Source: Gammaproteobacteria bacterium (GTDB taxonomy: Bacteria > Pseudomonadota > Gammaproteobacteria > Granulosicoccales > Granulosicoccaceae). From it: a stretch of DNA of 47,839 nucleotides. The translations under genes were made by a program, and so were the position numbers. The notes beneath the pieces were generated by a model. That model saw only the letters and a list, made by a program, of their open reading frames with translations, was not told where the DNA came from and ran no database searches. Of the stretch, positions 23,811 through 32,769 are shown piece after piece (within the stretch, counting starts at the first letter, position 1; each line of letters starts with the position of its first letter). Where the stretch lies: NCBI GenBank assembly GCA_019634245.1, contig JAHQVR010000350.1:1-47839 (forward strand). Direction: 5' to 3'.

Positions 23811-25115
23811 TTACAGTTGTCCCATTCGTTTTATAGATAAATAACGGGTAAGCAAATCTGCTGATAGGTTTTCAGGGCTAGCATCGAGAAGGCGGGCACC
23901 ACCGGCCACTGCAAGACGGTGTCGTTGCTTTCTATCCTGACTATAGGCTTCTGCACTTAGATATACTACCGATTCGCGATAGGTTTTCGGTTCATCAGCG
24001 ATCGCATTGTCTAAATCGGATTCTCTTAGATCGGCCATGAGCACCAGGTGCTTACTATTGAGCTGTTGGAGTGCCTTCAGTGCAGAGTCACCATCCTCGT
24101 TGCGCAAATTGGTAATTAATATCACCAATGCACGCCGACGTAATTTGACTGCGAGGTTTTGTATAGCAGCGGTGTAATCAGGTAGCTCTCGCGTGGCTTC
24201 AATATCGTACAGCCCGTTCATCAATCGCCTTGAGGCATTTGCCCCCTTGCTCGGCGCTATCCAGCGATCGATACCGCCAAAGGTCATGAGGCCGGTTGAG
24301 TCACCCTGTTGCAAAGCTACTTGCGCGAGCAGCACTAGCGCATTGATTGCATCATCCATATGTGAGCTGTGCTCGCTTTGATGTCGCATTCGTTGACTGC
24401 AATCGAGTAAAAAAACAATTTGTTGATCGCGTTCTTGCTGAAACTCTCTGGCAATGATTTTTCGGGTACGGGCTGTGGCCTTCCAATCGATTTGTCGGAG
24501 GCTATCGCCATCCCGATATTCACGTAATTGATTAAAGTCGCTGCCCTCGCCAGGGCGAGGTAGACGATTAATACCCATTTGCTGTAAACGTCGGCGGCTA
24601 AGTAGTGCACCAAAGGACTGGTTGGCGTTATAGTTGGGAAATACTTGTGCCTCACTGATAGCTGGGATGGTCATTCGTCTTTCTATTAAGCCCAGCGACG
24701 ACGCTATAAGACACTGTATGCCTTCAAAGGATAGGTCACCGCGTTGATCGGAACGCAGTTGATAAGTCATTGAAGCGCTTTGTGTAGCGTCAAGCTGTTT
24801 GTGGTTTGGTAATCCTTCACTAAAACAGTGCAGTGGGTGCATGTCGAAGGCTTTCACCAGCAAGGACATCGAAGAGGTGTTGACGATATTAAGCGTGACA
24901 TCGCTCCAGCGACGGTGGGCAATCACTCGTCGCACATCCCGACTACCTTCTAAAGAACATCGCCTGAGTCGCCAACCATCAATCACAAGAAGAAAGACAA
25001 ACACCGCGGCCACTGTTATCCATGGCCCCAGAAGTGTTGGATACAGAGAAGGTATAACACCGAGTAGGGCGATAACTAGCCCAATGATGAGTGCTCTGTT
25101 GGTTGGGATCAGCAT
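23811..25115 (-). CDS. DUF58-domain membrane protein
   Basis: This 434-residue protein has two N-terminal membrane helices (residues about 8-45). The DUF58 core follows, with the hallmark GSDFNQLREYRDGDSLRQIDWKATARTRKIIAREFQQERDQQIVFLLDCSQRM. The latter part resembles a von Willebrand A fold with a modified metal site. DUF58 proteins almost always pair with a MoxR ATPase, and here it follows moxR by 7 bp. The pair is thought to assemble or chaperone a membrane or cofactor-bearing complex, but the client is unknown. It is the last gene of the leftward RDD-SpoIIM-DUF4129-DUF4350-MoxR-DUF58 cluster. Confidence 0.9.
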   Translation of the reverse strand: MLIPTNRALIIGLVIALLGVIPSLYPTLLGPWITVAAVFVFLLVIDGWRLRRCSLEGSRDVRRVIAHRRWSDVTLNIVNTSSMSLLVKAFDMHPLHCFSEGLPNHKQLDATQSASMTYQLRSDQRGDLSFEGIQCLIASSLGLIERRMTIPAISEAQVFPNYNANQSFGALLSRRRLQQMGINRLPRPGEGSDFNQLREYRDGDSLRQIDWKATARTRKIIAREFQQERDQQIVFLLDCSQRMRHQSEHSSHMDDAINALVLLAQVALQQGDSTGLMTFGGIDRWIAPSKGANASRRLMNGLYDIEATRELPDYTAAIQNLAVKLRRRALVILITNLRNEDGDSALKALQQLNSKHLVLMADLRESDLDNAIADEPKTYRESVVYLSAEAYSQDRKQRHRLAVAGGARLLDASPENLSADLLTRYLSIKRMGQL

Positions 25116-25122
25116 GCGAGAA

Positions 25123-26094
25123 TTAAGTACGCGGCGCGTTTACACTGGTGAGTAAATCATTGATAACATCGTCGGGTTTGTAGCCTTCTATATCTAAATC
25201 TGGTGTCAAGCTTATTCGGTGCCTTAGCACTGAAGGAGCCATAGATTTCACATTGTCCGGTGTGACAAATGAGTGGCCTTCTAATAGGGCATGACCTCGG
25301 GCTGCTCGGAGTAAAGCAATTGAACCCCGAGGGCCAGCGCCGACCTCAATACCATTCCAATGTCGTGTGCTATCAACGATTTCGACTATGTAGCGTTGCA
25401 CAGCGGTATCGACAGGAATAAAGCTCGCAGTGTGTTGTAGGTCGTGCAAGCCTTCCAGTGTCGTTACTGGCTGAAGTGCATCCAGATCGAGTTGATGGGC
25501 TTTACGCTCATGGGTTACCTGTTGAAGCATTTGCAGTTCATCGTCCACAGTTAAATAATCGATCAACACTTTACACAGGAACCGATCCAACTGAGCCTGC
25601 GGTAGGGGATAGGTACCTTCTTGTTCAATAGGGTTCTGAGTAGCAATGACAATAAAAGGCTGCGGCAACAAACGGGTTTCGCCTTCGATACTAACCTGCT
25701 GTTCCTGCATAGCTTCAAGCAGAGCGGATTGTGTTTTTGCGGGTGCCCGATTGATTTCGTCGCCGATAATAATATTGGCGAAAATGGGTCCCTCACGAAT
25801 GAAAAATTTTTGTTGATCGCCATCGAACATGGCATGTCCGATAATATCCGACGGCATCAAATCCGGTGTGAACTGTATACGCACATCTTCGGCCTGGCTA
25901 GAGATCGCCAAGCATCTGGCGAGCAATGTTTTTGCTAAACCAGGTACACCCTCAATAAGTACATGGCCACTAGCTGCTATACACACCAATAGTTCATCTA
26001 TCGTATCTTGTTGTCCGACGACAACCTGTGAAAAATTTCGCTTCAGTTCTTGAATGACGTGGTGTGCTTGATCAAAATCCGCAGACGTATTCAT
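25123..26094 (-). CDS. moxR: MoxR-family AAA+ ATPase
   Basis: This 323-residue AAA+ ATPase shows Walker A in GHVLIEGVPGLAKTLLARCLA, Walker B in IIIGDEINRAPAKTQSALLEAMQE, sensor 1 in IVIATQNPIEQEGTYPLPQAQLDRF, and the C-terminal lid with GPRGSIALLRAARGHA. MoxR proteins act as ATP-driven chaperones, usually with a VWA or DUF58 partner. Both partners are beside it. The start overlaps the DUF4350 stop by 4 bp (ATGA), so translation is coupled. It is cytoplasmic. Confidence 0.95.
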   Translation of the reverse strand: MNTSADFDQAHHVIQELKRNFSQVVVGQQDTIDELLVCIAASGHVLIEGVPGLAKTLLARCLAISSQAEDVRIQFTPDLMPSDIIGHAMFDGDQQKFFIREGPIFANIIIGDEINRAPAKTQSALLEAMQEQQVSIEGETRLLPQPFIVIATQNPIEQEGTYPLPQAQLDRFLCKVLIDYLTVDDELQMLQQVTHERKAHQLDLDALQPVTTLEGLHDLQHTASFIPVDTAVQRYIVEIVDSTRHWNGIEVGAGPRGSIALLRAARGHALLEGHSFVTPDNVKSMAPSVLRHRISLTPDLDIEGYKPDDVINDLLTSVNAPRT

Positions 26095-27320
26095 GATGTG
26101 GCGGTTCCTTGGTTGGTAGTTCGCTCTTTGCTGACAGCCGAGCTGGCATGCGTTTGAGCGTGAATAATTCGATGTAAAATGACGCCGGAATCTACAAGCT
26201 CTCGACTGGAACTCAATTCACCATTGAGTGCTTTTTCAGCTTGCTCGGGTGTGCAATCTGCGAGCTTGGCGGCCAATTCGTATGCCTTGGTATCCAATGT
26301 TTGCGTACTAGTTTTAACCCTGCGTACTCCGCGTTTACGGCTCAGTGCATGAGTTGCTGCGGTTCGGACCGGTAATAGCATGGGGTCTAATTTCCGCTGC
26401 CTGGCCAGGAAAAATCCTCGAGCCCGCAAGTGGGATATCAGGTTTTTGCCACCCGGCGCTGGCTCTTGCAGCACTGGACCGTGCCTCGTAGATGCTTTCA
26501 CCAGATACGCAGCAACGACTGCTAGCAGTGTCAGTACGGTCAATGTAAACGTTGAGAACAGCGTACGAAACAGGCCAGGTGTATCGGAAAGATCTTCCAT
26601 AATGGCCAGAGTGGAAAGTTTTGGGTTGGCATTGAGTAACCACAGCAACAAGTAGGCATTATCTCCGCTTTCAATTCCATAATTACTAAATGCGGTGTTG
26701 TCGCTCAATAACGTGATGAAGCCATCGCCAACACCCACTTGCAACAATCGGGACCCGATGGCATTGTCACCGACCTGTAGCCGAGCATTCAGTTCGGTTT
26801 TAAAAACCTGCCTGTGATGAAGTTCCACCAGTATTGACCGGCCCTTAGCCTCTGCAATGGGAATACTGACCTCACTAGTTCGGTTGTCTGGGTACTGTTC
26901 ATCGCGGCTGAGCACCAGTTCGATACCACGCGATTTTAGTTGTGTGTAGAGCAGCTCGCTGTCGGTACGGGGTAGTCTGCGTATTTGTAGAATTAAATGT
27001 CCACCATTTTCGACCCAGTTGAGTAACTGGTCCATTTCCTCTCGGATTTTGATATTGCTGGGATCGAACACCCAAAGCGCCTGGTCTTCAAAGTTATTCA
27101 AGTTATTGAACAGGCTTCGGCTTATTTTTCGTTCAATCGCAATATCTTGGGTGGCCAGTAGGCGTTCTGCTGCCAGAAATCGATTACGTTGTGCTTCAAC
27201 GCTGGGAGGAATTCTGGATTCCACCGTTTCGTAGTACATGTTGTTGCGCGCCCACAGCGCAGCTGCCGCAACGATCACCACCATGAGTGTGGTAAAAAGT
27301 ATGAGTTTGCCGCGGCTCAT
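26091..27320 (-). CDS. DUF4350-domain membrane protein
   Basis: This 409-residue protein starts at ATG 27320, which overlaps the DUF4129 stop as ATGA; the frame itself is open to 27374. It has an N-terminal membrane helix (LILFTTLMVVIVAAAALWA). A Rossmann-like soluble domain follows, containing WVFDPSNIKIREEMDQLLNWVENGGHLILQI, the DUF4350 signature. A second helix near residue 270 (TLFSTFTLTVLTLLAVVAAYLV) precedes a cytoplasmic tail rich in basic residues. The DUF4350 domain resembles the GATase-like domain of GldG/IFT52 relatives and probably faces the periplasm. In these clusters it sits between the DUF4129 and MoxR genes; its exact role is unknown. Confidence 0.8.
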   Translation of the reverse strand: MSRGKLILFTTLMVVIVAAAALWARNNMYYETVESRIPPSVEAQRNRFLAAERLLATQDIAIERKISRSLFNNLNNFEDQALWVFDPSNIKIREEMDQLLNWVENGGHLILQIRRLPRTDSELLYTQLKSRGIELVLSRDEQYPDNRTSEVSIPIAEAKGRSILVELHHRQVFKTELNARLQVGDNAIGSRLLQVGVGDGFITLLSDNTAFSNYGIESGDNAYLLLWLLNANPKLSTLAIMEDLSDTPGLFRTLFSTFTLTVLTLLAVVAAYLVKASTRHGPVLQEPAPGGKNLISHLRARGFFLARQRKLDPMLLPVRTAATHALSRKRGVRRVKTSTQTLDTKAYELAAKLADCTPEQAEKALNGELSSSRELVDSGVILHRIIHAQTHASSAVSKERTTNQGTATS

Positions 27321-29062
27321 GTGCTGACTTTCTTGGTTTGAGCGGTGCTGCCACCGGCAAACGCGGTTGGCCAACTTTGAATCGTGGAATTGATGAGAGT
27401 CTCAGCATGTTCCACCTTCGCATAGGCACATTGTTGCCAAAGAGAGACTACTTCGCTAAAGGCCGATTTTTGAGGGGCGGCTGCGGAAGCTTTAACCAAC
27501 GCCAGACATTCAGACTCGGTCGCAGCCTTTGGCACTGGCAGTTCGTGTTCGTTGATAAGTGCTCGAATAGCACCACGATAAAGAAGACTCAAGGCTTCGC
27601 GCTTGTTCCCGTTATTTAGCGCGTCCTGTGCGGCTTTGGGTATATTGCTAGGTAAATTAGTCGTTAGTGGGTGCGCGACAAAACTGGTTCGCTCTTTAAT
27701 GCGTCTGCGTGGTGATAGGGATGCGCGTACGTTCTCTGGTAGAAAACGTTGAATGGCTAGTAGTGCCAACACAATTAAAAAAGCAGCCAGAATCCACAAT
27801 AGCCATTGCATTAGGTTCGCGAAGGTTTGCATCCCATCGGCGATCCATTGGAAGTTAGACAACCAATCAGGGAAATCAAAATCGGACTCTTTTGATGCTT
27901 TCTTTGGTCGTTTCTTAAACTTCAGCACGCGCTTATCTTGCGTTGAACCAAATTCGCTGTGCGCTTTTATTTCCTGAATTAGCGTACGCGTCTCTTCAAT
28001 GCTCGGTAGATTTCCTGAATCTAGGACCAACTCAGTTGAGCCAGCCGCACTGGCGCTATTCATCTTTGTATCGGTAGAATCTGCGTTGCTCGTTTGTTGC
28101 CCAGTGGTTGGAGCAGCCGTTGACGGAGTATGTTGTGCCTGTGTTTGTGCCTGTGTTTGTGTTTGTGTTTGTGTTTGTGCTTGTGTTTGTGCTTGTGTTT
28201 GTGCTTGTGTTTGTGCTTCGCTAGGCGAGGGCAAAACAATGCTGCCAAAGAGTACACATGCCAGGATAATCTGAACACTCTGGCCACGAGTCGTAGTGTT
28301 GTCGCTAGCCGCTTTGACTCTGGCGATTCGACGAAATTGATGCTCTATGTCCCAGGCTTCAATTTTCATTCGCCTGTTGATGTACAGCATAAAACCGGCA
28401 CCAATGTAAAATGGTGCAACGCACGCAGCGGCGATAAACACACAGGCGGTGCTTAAGTTCCAAAACCAGTTGGGCAGTATTTCATCGTCAAATAAATTTT
28501 CGAAGAAATTATAAAATTCGAAGCTTTCTTCCGTGGGTATAAGAAACAACAGTATGACCATGAGGGCATAGTTCAGTAGATACTCCACATGAAGACTCAC
28601 CATTTGTAGCGAAAAGGCTCGATTCACAGCAGCAGTGAGAACGCCGATTCGAGCGCGCCGAGCTTTAAAGGGTAATTGCTCCAGTATTACCACTGGTAGT
28701 GTCAGGGATCGATGAGGGCTAAATCGGGCATAGGTTAAATAGGAGCCGAGCAATCTGGGAATGTGTTTTAGAGACCGTTTTAATACATCACGTACTTTCA
28801 AGTGCTCACCGAATAGCGCACTGGAGAGGTAAATTAATATTGGAACTTCATACAGTGGTTTGAACCACCAGCCAATCCATAGGGCGATCATGGGGTTACT
28901 TGGAAAGATTAAGTGTGGAAGTACAAAGAAGGGAGCAGCAAACACTGACCACAACAACGCTAACTTAAAAAAGTGCGGTCGAGCTAGGGTAAAGCCAGCA
29001 TCCATAGCTTGCCAGGCACTTCTGGGGCGCGGCAGAACAGTTAGGCTATCAACAGAGGCCAT
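27317..29062 (-). CDS. DUF4129-domain membrane protein with long QT/QA repeat
   Basis: This 581-residue protein has three visible parts. Residues 1-250 form a polytopic membrane domain with several helices. Near 265-285 a hydrophobic segment followed by SEAQTQAQ looks like an internal signal peptide, leading into a low-complexity run of alternating Gln-Thr/Gln-Ala. A helix at about 415-440 (LLWILAAFLIVLALLAI) then precedes a C-terminal DUF4129 domain (IPKAAQDALNNGNKREALSLLYRGAIRALINEH). The order suggests a fusion of an upstream membrane protein to a conventional signal-peptide-bearing DUF4129 protein. The cluster (RDD, SpoIIM, MoxR, DUF58) suggests a shared membrane-protein machine, function unknown. 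Confidence 0.82.
   Translation of the reverse strand: MASVDSLTVLPRPRSAWQAMDAGFTLARPHFFKLALLWSVFAAPFFVLPHLIFPSNPMIALWIGWWFKPLYEVPILIYLSSALFGEHLKVRDVLKRSLKHIPRLLGSYLTYARFSPHRSLTLPVVILEQLPFKARRARIGVLTAAVNRAFSLQMVSLHVEYLLNYALMVILLFLIPTEESFEFYNFFENLFDDEILPNWFWNLSTACVFIAAACVAPFYIGAGFMLYINRRMKIEAWDIEHQFRRIARVKAASDNTTTRGQSVQIILACVLFGSIVLPSPSEAQTQAQTQAQTQAQTQTQTQTQAQTQAQHTPSTAAPTTGQQTSNADSTDTKMNSASAAGSTELVLDSGNLPSIEETRTLIQEIKAHSEFGSTQDKRVLKFKKRPKKASKESDFDFPDWLSNFQWIADGMQTFANLMQWLLWILAAFLIVLALLAIQRFLPENVRASLSPRRRIKERTSFVAHPLTTNLPSNIPKAAQDALNNGNKREALSLLYRGAIRALINEHELPVPKAATESECLALVKASAAAPQKSAFSEVVSLWQQCAYAKVEHAETLINSTIQSWPTAFAGGSTAQTKKVST
28136..28219. repeat. Hexanucleotide tandem repeat inside the DUF4129 gene
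   Basis: About 14 units of a six-base repeat (GTGTTT with GTGCTT/GTGCCT variants on the plus strand) encode alternating Gln-Thr and Gln-Ala on the coding strand. The unit is a multiple of three, so slippage would change linker length without a frameshift. The same DNA makes misleading Cys-Val and Lys-His frames on other readings. Confidence 0.9.
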
Positions 29063-29064
29063 AG

Positions 29065-30063
29065 CTAGATAGATGCGCCTCGATGCTTAGATCGTCGACC
29101 TGCCAACATCAGATACCAGATGAACACGATCCAGATCAAAATACCAACCAGTATTTTTCCAGAAAAAGGTAGATCATTCGATGCCGACCAGTAGGCTTCG
29201 ATGAACGCTGCCAACAGTGTCATTAGCGCTGCACCGATGATTAAAGGGATGGCTGCCTTCGTTTCTTCGAGCAGAGCAAGTCGCCGTGTTCGTCTTCCTG
29301 GTTTGATCAGTGCTCGGCCCATCATCATCCCGGCTGCACCACTGATGGTGGCTGCGATGAGTTCAGGAGCACTGTGTGCGGCAACAAATCCCCAAAATTT
29401 CTCGTTATACCCAAGCCCGGTTAGATAACCAGCGGCACTTCCGATCGCCACACCATTGAACACCATAAAAAAAGCACTACCTAAGCCGAACAATATGCCA
29501 CTAGCAAATGCTCGAAAATCTATACCGATGTTATTGTAGATATAGAACCCAAACATCATGAAGTTACTGGCTGACTCCATGCCTTCAGGGCGGATCGATC
29601 CGGAATTTGGCCCATACATAAATTCAAGATTGCGGCGTTGGCCGCTGCCTAGCAGCATGTCGGCAGTATCAGGCCAAAAACCGGCAATCAACCCACAAAT
29701 CAGTGCTGGTCCCCAGAACAACGCACAGGAAATAAAAAAGATCCCTTTTTCAGCGCGTAGCTTGCGCGAAAAACCACCACCAACGAACCCGAATATGCGG
29801 CGCAACCACGGTTCACGGTGGCGGTAGAGTTGCTGATGAGCTCGGGTAATCAAACCGTGCAGCCGATCAGTCAATGCATGGCTGTAGCCACGGCTTCGGG
29901 CAATAGCGTGTTGTTGGCACAAGGCTGAATACAACGAGGGGAGCTGTTCCACCGACGTTTTTTTACGCTTCCACGGTTTCACCGATTCCAGTGCAGTCAA
30001 GCACTCAGTTAAGGCTTGCCACTCGCCTTCATGGGCCTTTTCAAACGCCTGTTGATTCAACAT
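29065..30063 (-). CDS. SpoIIM-family (stage II sporulation M-like) membrane protein
   Basis: This 332-residue protein has a soluble N-terminal helical part (residues 1-95). A membrane domain with five or six helices follows, including FISCALFWGPALICGLIAGFWP, FASGILFGLGSAFFMVFNGVAIGSAAGYL and SAPELIAATISGAAGMMMGRALI. The H-x-x-P-E motif (AAHSAPELIAA) is the conserved signature of the SpoIIM/DUF95 family, found far beyond spore formers and usually beside RDD and MoxR genes. Its biochemical role is unknown. It overlaps the end of the RDD gene by 23 bp and is followed by DUF4129 after 2 bp, so the cluster is one operon. Confidence 0.88.
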   Translation of the reverse strand: MLNQQAFEKAHEGEWQALTECLTALESVKPWKRKKTSVEQLPSLYSALCQQHAIARSRGYSHALTDRLHGLITRAHQQLYRHREPWLRRIFGFVGGGFSRKLRAEKGIFFISCALFWGPALICGLIAGFWPDTADMLLGSGQRRNLEFMYGPNSGSIRPEGMESASNFMMFGFYIYNNIGIDFRAFASGILFGLGSAFFMVFNGVAIGSAAGYLTGLGYNEKFWGFVAAHSAPELIAATISGAAGMMMGRALIKPGRRTRRLALLEETKAAIPLIIGAALMTLLAAFIEAYWSASNDLPFSGKILVGILIWIVFIWYLMLAGRRSKHRGASI

Positions 30064-30772
30064 GGGTGTTTTGTCCGCGCAATATCCATTGCGCCCAGCA
30101 TTTCAATGTAGTTACCGGATCCGCATCGCTATCCATCAAGCTGTGTAACGGTTCTGCAAGTTCAGCTTGGCGCTCAGCGGTTAGCTCAGCACTTCGTTCG
30201 GCAAAGTCGACGATGGCTTGACGATCATCTCTAGAGAGCCATGCAGGTGGAGGCATACTTAAAGGATGTTCAAAGGCGGTGGTGGTTTTCGTTTTATCTT
30301 TATAGATAACGAGTGTGCCAGCCGCTAGATCACCCAGCCTACGAAAACGACTGTCGGTCATCATACAAACCAGGCCCAATGCATTTAGAAAAGGCAAACC
30401 ATCTACGGCCCTTAACAGGTTGCGAACCACGGATCCACCGATGGTTAACGGGGCTGCGTTGTCATGCACGACGCGCAGTTTGAACAACATTTTTCCGGGG
30501 GTAGCTGCGTAGAGCGATTCAAACACAACGGAGTAGAGCCAATTCATCAGGAATATCAGAATCAAAAAGAACCCTACGATTATCTCCACGCTATTAAAGG
30601 CATCCATCAGCGGCGCAAGGGCAAACACCAAGATGTAAAACACGACCGCGCGAATCAGTAAGTCAATGACCCAGGCCAAACCGCGTGCGATGGGTCCCGC
30701 TACTGCCAATCGAATTCGAGCGCCCTCCGGTGTTTCAACCACATGAAGGGTGTCTGCCGGTTGGGCGCTCAT
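30041..30772 (-). CDS. RDD-family membrane protein
   Basis: This 243-residue protein has three membrane helices. The RDD signature lies in PIARGLAWVIDLLIRAVVFY near the N-terminus (A-R-x-x-A-x-x-x-D), and in the TPGKMLFKLRVVHDNAAPL and RRLGDLAAGTLVIYKD segments. The last 75 residues form a cytoplasmic, acidic/helical tail. RDD proteins are of unknown or transporter-like function and commonly start SpoIIM-MoxR clusters, as here. It is the first gene of the leftward six-gene unit, 31 bp after the DUF805 gene. Confidence 0.87.
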   Translation of the reverse strand: MSAQPADTLHVVETPEGARIRLAVAGPIARGLAWVIDLLIRAVVFYILVFALAPLMDAFNSVEIIVGFFLILIFLMNWLYSVVFESLYAATPGKMLFKLRVVHDNAAPLTIGGSVVRNLLRAVDGLPFLNALGLVCMMTDSRFRRLGDLAAGTLVIYKDKTKTTTAFEHPLSMPPPAWLSRDDRQAIVDFAERSAELTAERQAELAEPLHSLMDSDADPVTTLKCWAQWILRGQNTHVESTGV

Positions 30773-30803
30773 TGGAAAAACGGGTTAGCTTGATAAGCCG
30801 AGA

Positions 30804-31346
30804 CTATACGCCTCCGCCCATGCCCAGCATAACCATAGGTGCAACAAAGCTCAGGGCAATACCGGCAACCATCAGCAGCATAAAGATGATTCCGAGCACT
30901 TTTTCCCAACCCTTAGCGGCACGCCAGCCACCGAAGCGATTGGGCGTTTTCTTACCGGGCCAAAAGTATAAGTAAATCGAAAAGATCATTCCGACGATGG
31001 GCACCAGGGTGAGCAGCACCCACCAGCCCACCATATTCAAATCGTGCAGTCGTTTGATGGCCAGACAGATGCCAACATAGATCATAATAAGTAGTAACGG
31101 CGCCAGTATTAACCACATGAGAGCGGGGGGAGATTCTGCTGAGCTTGGACTCCAACCGGTTACCTGCATCGCGACAAATCCCAAAATGCCGCCAATAACC
31201 AAAAAGGCCAACGTTAGAACCGCTGCCATGCCCCAATACGAGAGCACACCGAGTCGACCGTGATGGCTAAACCAGGAAACGGGTGTTACTTCGGCGAGTC
31301 CACTATCGAGTTCTGCTTGTGGGGTTGCGTAGGGGTTAGTGGCCAT
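30804..31346 (-). CDS. DUF805-family membrane protein
   Basis: This 180-residue inner-membrane protein has four helices. GRLGVLSYWGMAAVLTLAFL, IYVGICLAIKRLHDLNMVGWWVLLTLVPIVGMIFSIYLYFWPG and the RFGG segment after it are the DUF805 hallmarks (K-R-L-H-D at residues about 97-101). The N-terminus MATNPYATPQAELD with the NPY motif is typical of the longer members. Its function is unknown; relatives often sit beside membrane-remodelling or secretion genes. It is transcribed in the direction of the RDD cluster and could be its first gene, with the promoter in the 295-bp gap facing frcB. Confidence 0.85.
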   Translation of the reverse strand: MATNPYATPQAELDSGLAEVTPVSWFSHHGRLGVLSYWGMAAVLTLAFLVIGGILGFVAMQVTGWSPSSAESPPALMWLILAPLLLIMIYVGICLAIKRLHDLNMVGWWVLLTLVPIVGMIFSIYLYFWPGKKTPNRFGGWRAAKGWEKVLGIIFMLLMVAGIALSFVAPMVMLGMGGGV

Positions 31347-31641
31347 GTCTCAGCTCCTGATGAGTGTGTGTGGTTTGATGATCCGGTTGCACTATCATGA
31401 AGCAATAACAGTACAATTCAGAGAATAGTTCAAATCAGTGGTTTAGGTAAGATTCTGTTGAGTAAATAGTTTTAAAACTCTGAAACATATTTGTGCAAAA
31501 AAGAAACAAAAATACCCAATGAACTCCAGTAGATTTTCGTCTACCCATTGACAACTTTTTACCAAACAGCGAACCTGAGAAGTGTCCACCGGATTCAGGT
31601 GACGCTCATACATATTAGATCCACTTTTGGAGAAAACTATC
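31347..31641. promoter_or_regulatory. Divergent promoter region between DUF805 and frcB
   Basis: This gap of 295 bp has no supported gene. It includes a 12-bp palindrome AGTTTTAAAACT (31468-31479). A TTGACA at 31548-31553 is 17 bp from a poor -10 (GAACCT), so it is a doubtful promoter. Both divergent units must be controlled from here. Confidence 0.4.
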
Positions 31642-32667
31642 GTGGCACTTACTGTCAAACATGCACTTACTACCACGCTGCTACTAGCAGCGGGTTTTGT
31701 CTCAACAGCACAGGCGCAAGACATTGGCGCTTGCTTGATTACTAAAACGGACATCAATCCGTTTTTTGTCAAAATGAAAGAAGGAGCAACTGCCAAGGCA
31801 GAAGAATTAGGCATACAGCTGTCTTCCTACGCTGGCAAAGTCGATGGCGACCATGAAACTCAGGTGCAAGCGATCGAAACGTGTATTGCATCGGGTGCTA
31901 AAGGTATTCTGATAACTGCCTCGGATACCAAGGCCATTGTGCCGGTAGTGCAGCAGGCTAGAGAGGCTGGATTGCTGGTCATTGCATTGGATACCCCACT
32001 GGAGCCCATTGATTCTGCCGATGCTACCTTTGCCACAGATAATTTCAAAGCCGGTGAGCTTATTGGCGCCTGGGCTGCGGCTCAGTTGGGTGACAAAGCA
32101 GCCGACGCAAAGATTGCGATGCTCGATCTGGCAGATAGTCAGCCGTCGGTCGGCGTTCTTCGTGACCAAGGCTTTTTAACGGGCTTTGGTGTCGATGTGA
32201 AGGATGTGTCGCGCTGGGGTGATGAAGATGATCCTCGAATCATTGGCAATGAGGTGACTGCTGGTAATGAAGAGGGTGGTCGAACCGCGATGGAGACCTT
32301 GATGATTAAAGATCCCGGCATCAATGTGGTGTACACCATTAACGAACCTGCCGCCGCCGGTGCATACGAAGCACTCAAAGCCTTTGGTCGAGAAGACAAA
32401 GTCACGATCGTGTCAGTAGACGGTGGTTGTCCGGGTGTACAAAATGTTGCCGAGGGCGTCATTGGTGCGACGTCTCAGCAATACCCGTTGTTAATGGCGT
32501 CATTAGGTGTGGAAGCGATCAAGACGTGGGCGGACACCGGCGAAAAGCCAGCACCTACAGAAGGTCTGGATTTCTTTGATACTGGTGTATCCTTGGTCAC
32601 CGATTCACCTGTGGATGGCATTGAGTCGATCGACACTAAAGAAGGTATGGACAAGTGCTGGGGCTAG
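31642..32667 (+). CDS. frcB: Sugar ABC transporter substrate-binding protein, fructose type (FrcB-like)
   Basis: This 341-residue periplasmic binding protein of the ribose/fructose family has a clear signal peptide ([17 protein letters not shown], cleaved before QDIG). The frame opens at TTG 31627, but GTG 31642 with GGAG about 10 nt upstream fits better. Binding-fold segments [62 protein letters not shown] and [21 protein letters not shown] are typical. Gene order B-C-A-kinase matches the rhizobial frcBCAK fructose system, so fructose is the favoured ligand, with ribose or mannose possible. A strong UUCG-loop terminator directly follows. Confidence 0.86.
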   Translation: MALTVKHALTTTLLLAAGFVSTAQAQDIGACLITKTDINPFFVKMKEGATAKAEELGIQLSSYAGKVDGDHETQVQAIETCIASGAKGILITASDTKAIVPVVQQAREAGLLVIALDTPLEPIDSADATFATDNFKAGELIGAWAAAQLGDKAADAKIAMLDLADSQPSVGVLRDQGFLTGFGVDVKDVSRWGDEDDPRIIGNEVTAGNEEGGRTAMETLMIKDPGINVVYTINEPAAAGAYEALKAFGREDKVTIVSVDGGCPGVQNVAEGVIGATSQQYPLLMASLGVEAIKTWADTGEKPAPTEGLDFFDTGVSLVTDSPVDGIESIDTKEGMDKCWG

Positions 32668-32707
32668 TTCGCCAGTAACGGTCGACTATCCTAACGGGAT
32701 GAACTCA

Positions 32708-32733
32708 GGGCAGCTTCGGCTGCCCTTTGTTTT
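32708..32733 (+). terminator. UUCG-loop terminator after frcB
   Basis: GGGCAGC and GCTGCCC form a perfect 7-bp stem around TTCG, followed by TTTGTTTTT. It lies 40 bp beyond the frcB stop and upstream of the permease gene. It should act as a partial terminator that raises binding protein relative to membrane parts. Confidence 0.93.
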
Positions 32734-32769
32734 TATCGATTGAAATGAGTTTGAATGCGGAGAGTAGGA

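Noticed and set aside
28136..28219. CRISPR-like array
   Set aside because: It is a simple hexanucleotide repeat with no spacers, inside a coding sequence.
27999..28274. Cys-Val-rich plus-strand frame and Lys-His-rich minus-strand frame over the tandem repeat
   Set aside because: Both are alternate readings of the hexanucleotide repeat inside the DUF4129 gene, which has intact domains on either side.
23811..31346. Sporulation locus, suggested by the SpoIIM homologue
   Set aside because: SpoIIM-family proteins occur widely in non-sporulating bacteria with RDD and MoxR genes, and no other sporulation gene is present.
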